Assembly (NCBI RefSeq): GCF_000026985.1
Contig: NC_017390.1
Coordinates: 2,949,602-3,013,601 of the forward strand
Origin: Erwinia pyrifoliae DSM 12163
GTDB taxonomy: Bacteria; Pseudomonadota; Gammaproteobacteria; Enterobacterales; Enterobacteriaceae
Reading direction: 5' to 3'
Length of the DNA: 64,000 bases
Each line of letters begins with the position of its first letter. Within the stretch, counting starts at the first letter, position 1. The position numbers were made by a program, and so were the translations under genes. Below are positions 1 through 8,652 of this stretch, piece after piece. The notes beneath the pieces were generated by a model, which saw only the letters and a program-made list of their open reading frames with translations, was not told the DNA's origin and ran no database searches.

Positions 1-791
1 AGTAACGATTGATGAACCTGTACCCGGGCCAAATCGACAATATTCTGCTGTGCGGAACCGCTGTTCAGGCGGCGTATCGCATCCTGCATCACTCCTAACA
101 GCAGCGGATCGCTGTCAGGCATAGCGCGTGCCAAATCGCGCTTGGCAATAACCAGCGAGTTGAACGGTTGGTCAAACCAGACCGGGGCATCAAACACTTT
201 ACAGTGCTCGTGCCACTGTGAAGGTCGTGGATGTTCAAAATGCACCTCACGCGGCGCCCAGTTTCTCCCGGCAACGTGACGGATGAGATTCAGAAACATG
301 CACAGCGTCAGCTCGGCGTCCTGGCGGCGGCAGAGGATGGCACCGTGCCGCACCTGATAATCCAGACGCCAGCAGTCCCCCTTATCCACAAGCCGCGTTA
401 AGGTATCGTGCTGGTGCCAGGGAAACGCACAGGCCACATTATGCAGCGCCTGTTCCAGCGTCGGGCTGCACAAACCGATATAGCCAATCAGGCCTAATGA
501 CTGTGGTTTAAACTGCTTGCCGTAGTGCAAACCGAAGTTATCACAATCCGAATAGCGAGCCGCCTCTTCCATCACCCGGCAGTAGTTGATCAAGCCCAGG
601 CTCAGTGTCGGCTGCGCCAGCAGTTCCGGGTCGATGCCGCTGACGCCAAAAATACGGTCAACGTCGCCGCCGTTGTCGCTGATAAAGTCGCTAAGCCCAC
701 TGGCGGCAGCGGCCAGCACGCCACGATGACAGACGCCGCCGCCGTTAAAAATAGGGCTGACCTCTGACCTGGCTTGATTACTTTGCATCAT
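1..791 (-). CDS. AraC-family transcriptional regulator, 3' end beyond the window
   Basis: The reading frame is open from an ATG at 791 to the left edge, about 263 residues, so the C-terminal HTH part is mostly missing. The visible part has the layout of the N-terminal ligand domain of the AraC subgroup that includes OruR and P. aeruginosa ArgR: an N-terminal LAAAASGLSDFISDNGGD-like stretch, then GVSGIDPELLAQP, then FGLHYGKQFKPQSLGLIGYI. A GAGG ribosome-binding sequence lies upstream of two tandem ATGs. The gene follows the kinase at 946-1950 on the same strand, so it probably regulates that kinase and the permease. A 22-bp motif at 860-881 in its own leader recurs in front of the permease. 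Family assignment is fairly secure; the effector is unknown. Confidence 0.8.
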   Translation of the reverse strand, partial: MMQSNQARSEVSPIFNGGGVCHRGVLAAAASGLSDFISDNGGDVDRIFGVSGIDPELLAQPTLSLGLINYCRVMEEAARYSDCDNFGLHYGKQFKPQSLGLIGYIGLCSPTLEQALHNVACAFPWHQHDTLTRLVDKGDCWRLDYQVRHGAILCRRQDAELTLCMFLNLIRHVAGRNWAPREVHFEHPRPSQWHEHCKVFDAPVWFDQPFNSLVIAKRDLARAMPDSDPLLLGVMQDAIRRLNSGSAQQNIVDLARVQVHQSL

Positions 792-859
792 AGTGATTGC
801 CTCATACTGCGATGGATAGGCTATTCACAGCAAATTTCGTACCAGCCGCCGCATCAGAC

Positions 860-881
860 AAAATGGTCGCCTTAACGTCAA
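860..881 (+). promoter_or_regulatory. Putative operator, copy 1 (AAAATGGTCGC-N5-CGTCAA)
   Basis: AAAATGGTCGC, a 5-nt spacer and CGTCAA lie 69 bp upstream of the AraC-type gene. The same 11-nt and 6-nt blocks with the same spacing recur at 2091-2112, 61 bp before the permease start. Two copies of a gapped 17-nt match next to genes of one putative regulon suggest a binding site for the local regulator. The protein that binds it is inferred. Confidence 0.5.
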
Positions 882-945
882 TGATGCGGGAAATAAGCAC
901 CGCAGCAGCGCAGAATTGCCCGGCAACGGTGCAGGTAGCCTGGCG

Positions 946-1950
946 CTATGCGCCGACCGGCAGCTGTTGCGTCTCCAGGTAGCGACGGCACAAACGAACA
1001 GAATGATCCGCCCACTGTGGCCCAAGGCTTTGCGCCATTTCGGTTTCCGTATGCGAACCGGCCCATGCCAGCAGCTGGATGCGGCGCTGGATCAGCAGCG
1101 TCGGCACCTTGTCCATTTCGTCGTCGCTGATATGCGCAACCTGCTCATAACCGCGCACCCAGTGGTCAATCCACTCGGCGGCGCGAGGGTGATGTTCAAC
1201 AAAGCTTACTGCCGCCGCCAGGTCGTGCAGATACCAGCCGAAACCGCAATCATCAAAATCGATTACCCGGGTTTCGCCCTTGTGCAACAGCAGGTTGGTC
1301 AGGCGCAGATCGGCATGGATCAGCCCATAGTTGCGCGCATCCTTGCCGAATTCAGCCAGCGTCGATCCTACCCGCGCAATCGTTTGTTCAACCATCGTCC
1401 GATCCGCAACGCGCAGATTGGGCGCATCGCGCCAGTCGCCCCAGTGGCTTTGCGGGCTGACCATCGTATGATGATCCCAGATAATGCGCCGGAAGCCAGC
1501 CGGACGCTGCCAGCTACGGCTGTGCTGATGCAGACGAGCGGTGATATTGCCCAGCTGCTGAAACGCACGCGGATCGACATCCGTCCCCGGCATATCGCCC
1601 TCAACCCAGTGGAACAGCACCGCGTGCCGCACCGAGCCATCCTCTAACGTCAGGCTTTGCACATTCTGTCCTTCACTGTCTGGCACCGCCTGAGGCACTT
1701 CAATGCCGCTTTCGCGCAGCGCATCCAGCCAGTGCAGCTCACTCTCAATGTCGGCACGCTGATGGTAATCAGCCCGGTGCAGGCGTAGCGCGTATCTTGC
1801 CTTCCCCGTCTGTAGCAAAAAAGTGGCATTTTCCGATCGGCACAGCAGGCTGAGCCTGCCCTGCACGGACGCCGGATAGCGTGCCAGGGCCAGTTCAGCC
1901 AGATGCAGCAGCGCGGCGTTATTCAGGGTGTCATATTGTTTGGCGGTCAT
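946..1950 (-). CDS. APH-fold phosphotransferase, candidate amino-alcohol kinase
   Basis: This 334-residue protein has the aminoglycoside/choline-kinase fold. The catalytic-loop motif HADLRLTNLLL supplies the Asp and Asn, and VIDFDDCGFGW is the metal-binding DFD-like motif. The ATG at 1950 has GGAG about 9 nt upstream. It is divergent from an ethanolamine-type permease and followed on the same strand by an AraC regulator. Classical biochemistry in Erwinia described an ATP:amino-alcohol phosphotransferase acting with an amino-alcohol O-phosphate phospho-lyase on ethanolamine and 1-aminopropan-2-ol. A kinase beside such a permease fits that route, but the substrate is inferred. Homoserine-, choline- or ethanolamine-kinase-like activity cannot be told apart from sequence alone. 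The phospho-lyase is not in the window. Confidence 0.75.
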   Translation of the reverse strand: MTAKQYDTLNNAALLHLAELALARYPASVQGRLSLLCRSENATFLLQTGKARYALRLHRADYHQRADIESELHWLDALRESGIEVPQAVPDSEGQNVQSLTLEDGSVRHAVLFHWVEGDMPGTDVDPRAFQQLGNITARLHQHSRSWQRPAGFRRIIWDHHTMVSPQSHWGDWRDAPNLRVADRTMVEQTIARVGSTLAEFGKDARNYGLIHADLRLTNLLLHKGETRVIDFDDCGFGWYLHDLAAAVSFVEHHPRAAEWIDHWVRGYEQVAHISDDEMDKVPTLLIQRRIQLLAWAGSHTETEMAQSLGPQWADHSVRLCRRYLETQQLPVGA

Positions 1951-2013
1951 AGTCTGGCTCCGGAATCGGTATTGGGCGGTGCTGACAGCATCCGATCGTC
2001 TTTCCTTTTCAGC

Positions 2014-2112
2014 TTGACCGCAGACAACCCAATTTTGACCGCAGCATGCAGCTGGCGCTTTTTTTGCCTGTCAGTTGACCGCAGAGCGCAAAAATGGTCG
2101 CGCCAGCGTCAA
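2014..2112 (+). promoter_or_regulatory. Permease upstream region: three TTGACCGCAG repeats plus operator copy 2
   Basis: The 10-mer TTGACCGCAG occurs three times in the same orientation, at 2014-2023, 2035-2044 and 2075-2084. The first two start 21 bp apart (two helical turns) and the third 40 bp further on. The gapped motif AAAATGGTCGC-N5-CGTCAA follows at 2091-2112. CGTCAA resembles the reverse complement of the repeat core (CGGTCAA), so all four may be half-sites of one regulator. AraC-family proteins commonly bind direct repeats; assigning these to the neighbouring AraC protein is inference. Confidence 0.55.
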
Positions 2113-2173
2113 GTTTCCCCCGGCGGGCAACTGCATGATCAAAAACCACAACACGGGGGTACGGGGATAGAAT

Positions 2174-3538
2174 ATGACAACACAATTAAAACCAACGCTG
2201 GGCACCCTACATTTGTGGGGCATTGCAGTCGGACTGGTGATTTCCGGTGAATATTTTGGCTGGAGCTACGGCTGGGGCGTGGCGGGAACGCTGGGATTCC
2301 TGCTGACCACCTTGATGATCGCCACCATGTATACCTGCTTTATCTTCAGCTTTACCGAGCTGACTACCGCCATTCCACATGCCGGCGGCCCGTTTGCCTA
2401 CAGTCGCCGTGCGTTCGGTGAAACCGGCGGACTGATTGCCGGTATGGCAACCTTGATTGAATTTGTCTTCGCTCCACCCGCCATCGCCATGGCGATCGGG
2501 GCCTATCTCAACGTGCAGTATCCTGAACTGAATCCCAAATATGCCGCAGTGGGTGCTTACCTGGTATTTATGTCGCTAAATATTCTTGGCGTGAAGCTGG
2601 CCGCAATGTTTGAACTGGTGGTGACTATCCTGGCAGTGCTGGAACTGTTGGTGTTTATGGGCGTGGTCGCACCGGGCTTCAGTATGGCTCACTTCGCGGC
2701 CCACGGCTGGGCGGGCGGAGAGCACTTCGGCATGCCGGCGCTTTCCGGTATTTTCGCCGCCATCCCGTTCGCCATCTGGTTCTTCCTCGCGATTGAGGGC
2801 GCAGCGATGGCGGCTGAAGAAGCGAAAGACCCGAAATACACCATTCCGCGCGCTTATATTGCCGGTATTCTGACGCTGGTGGTGCTGGCAATTGGCGTGA
2901 TGTTGCTGGCAGGCGGGGCCGGCGACTGGCGCGCGCTATCCAATATCAATGACCCGCTGCCACAGGCGATGAAGATGATCGTCGGCGAACATTCCAACTG
3001 GATGCATATGCTGGTGTGGATTGGCCTGTTTGGGCTGATTGCCAGCTTTCATGGCATTATTCTTGGCTATTCACGTCAGTTTTTCGCCCTGTCGCGCGCC
3101 GGTTATCTGCCCGCCGGTTTGGCGAAACTGTCACGCTTCCAGACGCCGCATCGTGCCATCATCGCCGGAGGGGTCATTGGCATTGCGGCTATCTTCAGCG
3201 ACAGTTGGATTAACCTGCAGGGAATGACGTTGACGGCGGCGATGATCACCATGGCGGTGTTTGGTGCCATCGTGATGTATATCATGAGTATGCTGAGTCT
3301 GTTTCGCCTGCGCCGCAGCGCCCCTGAGCTGGAGCGCACTTTCCATGCGCCGGGGTACCCGATTGTACCGGCGATGGCGTTGCTGCTGGCGATGGTTTGC
3401 CTGGTGGCCATGCTGTGGTTTAACCCGCTGATTGCCGTCATCTTTGCCGCACTGATGCTGGTGGGCTATTTGTGGTTCCTGCTGACGAAAAATCAGCGTG
3501 ATAACGCCCCGCACGATGCAATGCTGCAAGGCGAATGA
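2174..3538 (+). CDS. Ethanolamine permease, APC superfamily
   Basis: This 454-residue integral membrane protein has about 12 hydrophobic segments. Its N-terminus (LHLWGIAVGLVISGEYFGWS) is characteristic of the APC-type ethanolamine permease (Eat) family. AAIPFAIWFFLAIEGAAMAA is the conserved mid-protein helix carrying the E-G-A motif. It should import ethanolamine or a related amino alcohol such as 1-amino-2-propanol across the inner membrane. The ATG at 2174 follows a GGGGAT ribosome-binding sequence. It is transcribed away from the kinase at 946-1950 and preceded by a repeat-rich regulatory region. No eut microcompartment genes are near, so imported amine may be phosphorylated rather than lyased directly. 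Confidence 0.85.
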   Translation: MTTQLKPTLGTLHLWGIAVGLVISGEYFGWSYGWGVAGTLGFLLTTLMIATMYTCFIFSFTELTTAIPHAGGPFAYSRRAFGETGGLIAGMATLIEFVFAPPAIAMAIGAYLNVQYPELNPKYAAVGAYLVFMSLNILGVKLAAMFELVVTILAVLELLVFMGVVAPGFSMAHFAAHGWAGGEHFGMPALSGIFAAIPFAIWFFLAIEGAAMAAEEAKDPKYTIPRAYIAGILTLVVLAIGVMLLAGGAGDWRALSNINDPLPQAMKMIVGEHSNWMHMLVWIGLFGLIASFHGIILGYSRQFFALSRAGYLPAGLAKLSRFQTPHRAIIAGGVIGIAAIFSDSWINLQGMTLTAAMITMAVFGAIVMYIMSMLSLFRLRRSAPELERTFHAPGYPIVPAMALLLAMVCLVAMLWFNPLIAVIFAALMLVGYLWFLLTKNQRDNAPHDAMLQGE

Positions 3539-3594
3539 TCTTTACGCTGCGGGCTGTTCTGCACCGGTCATCCCTTGTGGCTCTTCGCTTAAAT

Positions 3595-3618
3595 CGCAAC
3601 CTGAGTAGTCAGGTTGCG
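3595..3618. repeat. Perfect 10-bp inverted repeat between permease and rdgC
   Basis: CGCAACCTGA and TCAGGTTGCG flank a 4-nt loop. No T tract follows on either strand, so it may be a weak terminator or an mRNA 3' stabiliser for the permease transcript rather than a classical intrinsic terminator. Confidence 0.5.
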
Positions 3619-3709
3619 GAAAGGCAATGAAACCCCGCCGCCGATTCGCTATCATGCGCGCTGACTTTGAACTCGCGCGCCTTTTGCGCGCCCGGAGAGG
3701 GAATGCAGC

Positions 3710-4621
3710 ATGCTGTGGTTTAAAAATTTGATGGTTTATCGTCTTAATCGCGACATTCCGCTGGTGGCAGACGAGATGGAAAAACAGCTCGATGTTTTCT
3801 CCTTCACTCCCTGCGGAAGCCAGGATATGGCAAAAACCGGTTGGGTTTCACCGCTGGGCGCGCGCAGTGAAGACCTGACCCATGTGACCAACGGCCAGAT
3901 CCTGATTTGTGCACGCAAAGAAGAGAAGATGCTGCCTTCACCGGTGATCAAGCAGGCGCTGGAAGCCAAAATCAGCAAGCTGGAAGCCGAACAGTCGCGC
4001 AAGCTGAAGAAAACCGAGAAAGACTCGTTAAAAGACGAAGTGCTGCACAGCCTGCTGCCGCGTGCTTTCAGCCGTTTTAGCCAGACGTATGTCTGGATCG
4101 ATACGGTTAATAACCTGATTATGGTTGACTGCGCCAGCGCAAAAAAAGCCGAAGATACCCTTGCCCTGCTGCGTAAGAGCCTTGGCTCGCTACCGGTGGT
4201 GCCGCTGACGCTGGAAAGCCCGATAGAGCTGACGTTGACCGAATGGGTACGTTCCGGCGAGCTACCGGCCGGTTTCGCCCTGATGGATGAAGCCGAGCTG
4301 GAAGCCATTCTGGAAGATGGCGGGGTGATCCGCTGTAAAAAGCAGGATCTGGTGTGCGATGAGATAGCGAACCATATCGAAGCCGGCAAGCTGGTGACCA
4401 AACTGGCTCTCGACTGGCAGGAACGTGTCCAGCTGATCCTGTCTGACGATGGCTCGATCAAGCGCCTGAAATTCGCCGATATCCTGCGCGAACAGAACGA
4501 TGATATTGACAGGGAAGATGTCGCCGGACGTTTTGACGCTGATTTTGTCCTGATGACCGGCGAACTGGCCGCGTTGATTAGCAATACCGTAGAAGCGTTA
4601 GGCGGGGAAGCACCACGTTAG
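3710..4621 (+). CDS. rdgC: Recombination-associated protein RdgC
   Basis: The 303-residue length matches RdgC. The N-terminus ([18 protein letters not shown]) and the internal GWVSPLG motif are typical. RdgC is a ring-shaped DNA-binding protein on the nucleoid that limits RecA filament activity. The start ATG at 3710 is preceded by GGAGAGGGAATGC. As in E. coli it is next to ppnP and the aro genes, here with ppnP convergent. Nothing in it is unusual. Confidence 0.97.
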   Translation: MLWFKNLMVYRLNRDIPLVADEMEKQLDVFSFTPCGSQDMAKTGWVSPLGARSEDLTHVTNGQILICARKEEKMLPSPVIKQALEAKISKLEAEQSRKLKKTEKDSLKDEVLHSLLPRAFSRFSQTYVWIDTVNNLIMVDCASAKKAEDTLALLRKSLGSLPVVPLTLESPIELTLTEWVRSGELPAGFALMDEAELEAILEDGGVIRCKKQDLVCDEIANHIEAGKLVTKLALDWQERVQLILSDDGSIKRLKFADILREQNDDIDREDVAGRFDADFVLMTGELAALISNTVEALGGEAPR

Positions 4622-4649
4622 TGGCTGGCAGGGCAAAGAATGAATTAAC

Positions 4650-4692
4650 GGCATCCCTGAGCGTGGCATATCACGCAGGCATGGGGGATGCC
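4650..4692. terminator. Nested hairpin between rdgC and ppnP
   Basis: GGCATCCC (4650-4657) pairs with GGGATGCC (4685-4692), and an inner GCGTG/CACGC stem encloses GCATAT. It lies between two convergent genes and probably ends both transcripts, although no clear T run follows. Confidence 0.5.
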
Positions 4693-4722
4693 GTGGATAT
4701 TTCAGCCGCCGGGGCTGTTACA

Positions 4723-5013
4723 TCAGCCCTTCAGATAGCGGCACAGGTACGCCGTCGGTTCTGCCACCTGCAGGTAAAACTCGCTATGGCCCGGTACGTT
4801 GAATACCTCACCTGCCTGATACCATTTCCAGTCGGTTTCACCCGTCAATAATACTTTCAGCGAACCGCTGACGACGGTCATCTCTTCCGCCTGAGCAGTA
4901 CCGAAAGTGTATTCGCCTTCCGCCATCACCCCGACGCTGGCACGCCCGGCGCTCGCGCTTTCAAAACCAATCGACTTCACTTTACCGTCGAAATACTCAC
5001 TAACGTTGAGCAT
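4723..5013 (-). CDS. ppnP: Pyrimidine/purine nucleoside phosphorylase PpnP
   Basis: This 96-residue cupin-fold protein ([18 protein letters not shown]) is close to E. coli YaiE/PpnP, a broad-specificity phosphorylase that splits nucleosides to a base and ribose-1-phosphate. The [18 protein letters not shown] segment is the conserved cupin core. It is convergent with rdgC and lies downstream of the decayed aroM, the same neighbourhood as in E. coli. Confidence 0.95.
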   Translation of the reverse strand: MLNVSEYFDGKVKSIGFESASAGRASVGVMAEGEYTFGTAQAEEMTVVSGSLKVLLTGETDWKWYQAGEVFNVPGHSEFYLQVAEPTAYLCRYLKG

Positions 5014-5093
5014 AGCAATTCCTTGTTATCATAAAAAAAGGTAAGCGGGCAGCATAAAGCCAGTGTCTATCTGTTGCACGCTCAGTGAGAAAC

Positions 5094-5578
5094 TTAAATC
5101 AGCAGCGCTGCTGCCAGCCTGGTGACGATCGCGTTCGACAGCAGTATCGGAATGCCTCATTGTTTTTACAGCATATCACGATGGTGCCGGTGATAACCGA
5201 TGCCGTCAGGGCACCATCACATCCGCTCCACGATCCAGTAGCGACCGCCCCGCATCCAACAGTGCTTGATCACAGGTCAGCCAGGGGCTGGCCCGCGCAA
5301 AACAGAAGTGCGGGGCAAATTTTCCACTCGCCGGCCTGCTGTTGAATGTCTCCGGCCACTGGCAACACAACCCTGATTTCGTGTTCACCAGCCATCGTGG
5401 CAATCAGCGGCGGGAACATGGGGTCCGGCTCCAGCAGCAGCGCCCTGTCAGGGTAAGGGGAACCCAATTCGCCGCTACATAACAACAGGATAGTCTCAAA
5501 ACCGCGATCCTCCAGCGGCAAAATGCGCTTTTGCAGGCTGCTCTCCACTTTGTCTTGACGCCCACGGCACCACTTCAT
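5094..5578 (-). pseudogene. aroM: aroM remnant (AroM family)
   Basis: Pieces of AroM can be followed in order on the minus strand: VESSLQKRILPLEDRGFETI, LLLEPDPMFPPL and VVLPVAGDIQQQ in one frame; then DAGRSLLDRGADVM in another; then GIGYHRHHRDML, two in-frame stops, and IPILLSNAIVTRLAAALL before a final TAA at 5094-5096. The family N-terminus is missing. The position between yaiA and ppnP is exactly where E. coli keeps aroM. At least one frameshift and two stops make it non-functional. AroM's role is unknown even in E. coli. Confidence 0.85.
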
Positions 5579-5611
5579 GCTCCTTCATCATGATGTCATC
5601 CACGGGTAAAT

Positions 5612-6008
5612 CTATGTGCACGCGCAGAGGCAGCAGACGGTGCGCAATGCCCGCTTCGCCACCGACCTGATGTTTATGGCACAAACGCGTGCTATCGACG
5701 GGATCAGATCGGCAGGGAATACCCGGGTATCGAACAGACGATATAACAGATAAGCTTCCAGCCTCATTGCTGCACTGACGCCAATCAACACCGGCGTCAG
5801 AATCAGCAGGCTGTTGGCGGCACCAAAGGTGGCAGACGATATAACTGTTTGCGCCAGATTTTCGTCTCGACAAATCGATAACGCCGGAACGCCTGTAAAG
5901 GGGTTCGCGCCAGTCATATCGCCAGCAGTGCGCCAATAATAGCACCCAGTACAGAAAGTAAAATCACCACCAACAGGATGCCAATATCCTTTAACGGGTT
6001 TTCCCGCT
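5612..6008 (-). pseudogene. OPT-family oligopeptide transporter remnant
   Basis: Two membrane-like stretches lie in different frames. NPLKDIGILLVVILLSVLGA ends at a stop. A second frame follows directly with TGANPFTGVPAL, SSATFGAANSLLILTPVLIG and YLLYRLFDTRVFPADLIP. The last resembles the C-terminal part of OPT transporters. The intact family is over 500 residues, so most is deleted. OPT transporter genes adjoin AroM-family genes in some proteobacteria, which supports reading this as part of one decayed locus with the neighbouring aroM piece. Confidence 0.6.
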
Positions 6009-6139
6009 GCCTATTTCCTCCATAGCCATTCCTGTTAAATTCCTTTTTATTCACACATGACAGAATACCCCCCTGATGCATCGAGGGGATATTCTGTATA
6101 CAGATATTCAGCCTCTTACGGGCTTTTTTTTAGATATTC

Positions 6140-6457
6140 ATATTGATAATAGTACTGCAATTGCCCTGGTGAGGCGTACTTCATATCCGTTACAGATATA
6201 AAGTGGTTGCTGCATGCGGGGATATATCTTAGTTCCCTGCCATGTCCGGTCGCCGTATTGCACGGCCAGCTTATGCATTTTTGGATCGCGTTCCAGTAAA
6301 CCTACACTGACCATCATCGACAGCAGGCGGGCAACCGTGCGTCTGGCAGCCGCAGAGCTTCGATAACAACAAAGAAAGTTAACCCAGGCTAACCCAAATT
6401 GAGATCGCTGCGGTTGAAAAAAATAACTATTGCGACGGCATTTTTCCGTGTGGCCAT
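6140..6457 (-). pseudogene. IclR-type regulator remnant (HTH region)
   Basis: A frame starting ATG at 6457 (MATRKNAVAIVIFFNRSDL) stops early. A second frame contains AAARRTVARLLSMMVSVGLL and ERDPKMHKLAVQYGD, the recognition helix and wing of an IclR-like winged HTH. It ends in TGA near 6140. The ligand domain is absent. It sits upstream of the OPT and aroM remnants on the same strand, as a local regulator would. The 300 bp from 6458 to yaiA is AT-rich and I see no gene in it. Confidence 0.55.
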
Positions 6458-6753
6458 TTTGAATATTCCACTATCAGGAACAAGTTCTCCTTTTCTCAAT
6501 TATTTAAAACTAAAGGCAGTCAGCTGCCAGGTCAAGGAGTAATTTTCACGTACGGTGAAATACAGAAAGGAATAATCAGGTTAAATGCGCTATTAATAAT
6601 TTAATGTTCTTGCTGTCAAAATTAATGGTAAAACGTTAGGTGGAAAAGCGGGCGCCTTAAAGTGAATTACTCTGTTATGCAAAAATAAAAAAACGATTAA
6701 TAAATCTTGTAATAAACTTAACATAAATATAATGGCTTCCCTGCCACAGGGTA

Positions 6754-6945
6754 TTATTCTTTGGCTTTGTCCTCATAACGTTCTTTGGCGTCCAGCGCTT
6801 CCTGTTCACTTTCATGCTCGCTAATCAGCGAGTCGGGTTTTGGATGATCGGCACGTAATTCATACCAGGTAACGGATTTTTCGGGCGTGCCTTTTTCAAC
6901 CGGTACAACGAACGCTTCGCGTGGATATGGCGGTCTGCCTGGCAT
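6754..6945 (-). CDS. yaiA: Small conserved protein YaiA
   Basis: This 63-residue protein ([39 protein letters not shown]) is nearly identical in layout to E. coli YaiA, which is co-transcribed with aroL. Its function is unknown. It follows aroL by about 140 bp on the same strand. Confidence 0.95.
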   Translation of the reverse strand: MPGRPPYPREAFVVPVEKGTPEKSVTWYELRADHPKPDSLISEHESEQEALDAKERYEDKAKE

Positions 6946-7088
6946 AACGGTCCCCTCTTAAGTATCTGTATTTATATGTGGCCAGTGGCCAGACAGGTTA
7001 AGTATAGACAAGCACAGCGTTTTATCTGCCGGAACGGCAAAAAAGTAGCAGGGTAACCCGTACAACAGGGGGAAAGCCTGGCAGGAAA

Positions 7089-7613
7089 TTAGCTGGCGCG
7101 AGCGAGTGAAAGAACGCTAACTATTTGATTAACTATGGCATCGGTCGATGGCATGGCGTCAATAATATGGTGGGCGGCCTGCTGGTACAGAGCATCGCGT
7201 GCCGCCAGCACTTCAACCATCTCTTCGGCAATGGGTCGTCCGGTTAAGGTCGGGCGCTGTTCAGTCTGCGGATAGGCCTCAAGACGAGCCGCCAACACCA
7301 ACCCATCGGCACTCAGGTAAATCACCCTGCCGTGCTCGCGCATATACAGACGATTCTCTTCTGCCAGCACCATGCCGCCCCCGGTGGCAATCACCTTCCT
7401 TGCAGCGGTCACCCCTTTCAGAGATTCGGTTTCGCGCGTACGAAAACCAGACCAGCCTTCGGCTGCCACAATATCGGCAACAGTTTGCTGACTGGAATGC
7501 TGTAGGAAATGATCGGTATCACAGAAGTCATACCCTAATGCCAAAGCCAGTGCCTGGCCCACGGTGGTTTTTCCGCAGCCGCGTGCGCCAATCAGATAAA
7601 TGGGTAATGACAT
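7089..7613 (-). CDS. aroL: Shikimate kinase II
   Basis: This 174-residue enzyme phosphorylates shikimate with ATP in the chorismate pathway (cytosol). Walker A is GARGCGKTTVG at residues 8-18, the shikimate-binding Asp lies in DFCDTDHF, and the family motif KVIATGGGMV is present. Length and neighbour yaiA match aroL rather than aroK. A TyrR-like box lies about 108-125 bp upstream, consistent with aromatic amino acid control as in E. coli. Confidence 0.97.
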   Translation of the reverse strand: MSLPIYLIGARGCGKTTVGQALALALGYDFCDTDHFLQHSSQQTVADIVAAEGWSGFRTRETESLKGVTAARKVIATGGGMVLAEENRLYMREHGRVIYLSADGLVLAARLEAYPQTEQRPTLTGRPIAEEMVEVLAARDALYQQAAHHIIDAMPSTDAIVNQIVSVLSLARAS

Positions 7614-7720
7614 ATCAGGCGTTTCCTTAAACGAATGCCACCTACGTTAATCGCATAGCAGAGGGGCAAGAAAAAATCTAGTGGGCGGCATAATAGCGAA
7701 CATTTATCAGCAGAACCAGC

Positions 7721-7738
7721 AGTAACGTTTTATTTACA
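7721..7738 (-). promoter_or_regulatory. TyrR-like box upstream of aroL
   Basis: On the minus strand, TGTAAA-N6-GTTACT fits the TyrR box TGTAAA-N6-TTTACA with a perfect left half and 4 of 6 matches on the right. E. coli aroL is TyrR-repressed. The match is by eye, so one functional weak box is plausible rather than shown. Confidence 0.5.
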
Positions 7739-7918
7739 GGCTGGCAGAGCCATGTCGTCCCTAATCTCAGATTTAACAACTAAAATAGCGTGATATTCAT
7801 TCGTTTGTGCGGGTTGAAAATACGCATTATCACTGCAACATTTCCTTACTCCAGAGGCATTTACTTTCCTGGCGGTATCGCCACTATGGTATCCATCGCA
7901 CGTTTTGGAGAAATCTCT

Positions 7919-8611
7919 ATGCAAAGCCAAGAGCAACAGCTCATTGAAAGTCTGTTCAGCCGCCTGAAACAGGCTGAATCTCAGTCCGCACCGCGTGACA
8001 GCGCAGCAGAAAAATTAATTCAGCAACAGCTACAGCAGCAACCCGGTGCGCCCTACTATATGGCACAAACCATCCTGATTCAGGAAGCGGCATTGAAACA
8101 GCTGAACGGCCGAGTCGGCGAGCTGGAAGCCCGACTGGCGCAAATGCAGCAACAGCAACCGCAGCAGAGCAGCGGCGGCTTTCTCTCTGGGTTATTTGGC
8201 GGCGGCAGTCGCTCCCAGCCGCCGCAGCAACCGCCTGCTGCCTCATCGCCCTGGGGCGCTCAGGCCACTCAGCAGCAGCCCGCTGCGGCGGCAGCGCCTT
8301 CTGCTGGCCGGGGCTTTCTGGGTGGCGCCCTGCAAACTGCCGCAGGCGTAGCCGGCGGGGTGGTATTGGCAGATATGCTGACCAGCATGTTCCATCGTTC
8401 TCAACCGGAAGAGATCGTCAACATAATTAATGAGCCGGCGATGCCGGAAACAGATTTCAATAATAATCTTGATACCTTCAACGGCGCAGACAACGCCTCG
8501 TTTCTGCATCAGGACAGTGGGCAGCAGGATTACGCAAACAACAGCGATAATGACAGCTTCGCTAACGACGGGTTCGACAACAACGACTTTGACGACGACA
8601 GCTTCGTGTAA
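7919..8611 (+). CDS. DUF2076 family protein
   Basis: From the ATG at 7919, which has GGAG 8 nt upstream, this is 230 residues. The N-terminus MQSQEQQLIESLFSRLKQAE and the central GGFLSGLFGGG and GRGFLGGALQTAAGVAGGVV segments are the DUF2076 pattern: coiled-coil start, Q-rich linker, glycine-rich hydrophobic patch. The C-terminus is a low-complexity Asn/Asp tail (SDNDSFANDGFDNNDFDDDS). There is no signal peptide. Function is unknown; it is divergent from aroL and convergent with yaiI. Confidence 0.85.
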   Translation: MQSQEQQLIESLFSRLKQAESQSAPRDSAAEKLIQQQLQQQPGAPYYMAQTILIQEAALKQLNGRVGELEARLAQMQQQQPQQSSGGFLSGLFGGGSRSQPPQQPPAASSPWGAQATQQQPAAAAAPSAGRGFLGGALQTAAGVAGGVVLADMLTSMFHRSQPEEIVNIINEPAMPETDFNNNLDTFNGADNASFLHQDSGQQDYANNSDNDSFANDGFDNNDFDDDSFV

Positions 8612-8622
8612 GGCTGGCCGCT

Positions 8623-8648
8623 CCTCTCCCGCACAGCGGGAGAGGTTT
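8623..8648. terminator. Intrinsic terminator between the DUF2076 gene and yaiI
   Basis: CCTCTCCCGC, a 3-nt loop ACA and GCGGGAGAGG form a perfect 10-bp stem followed by TTTCTC. It lies between convergent genes. Confidence 0.75.
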
Positions 8649-8652
8649 CTCG

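Noticed and set aside
916..1647. Long plus-strand open frame opposite the kinase gene
   Set aside because: It is antisense to a protein with clear APH catalytic motifs and has no domain or ribosome-binding site of its own.
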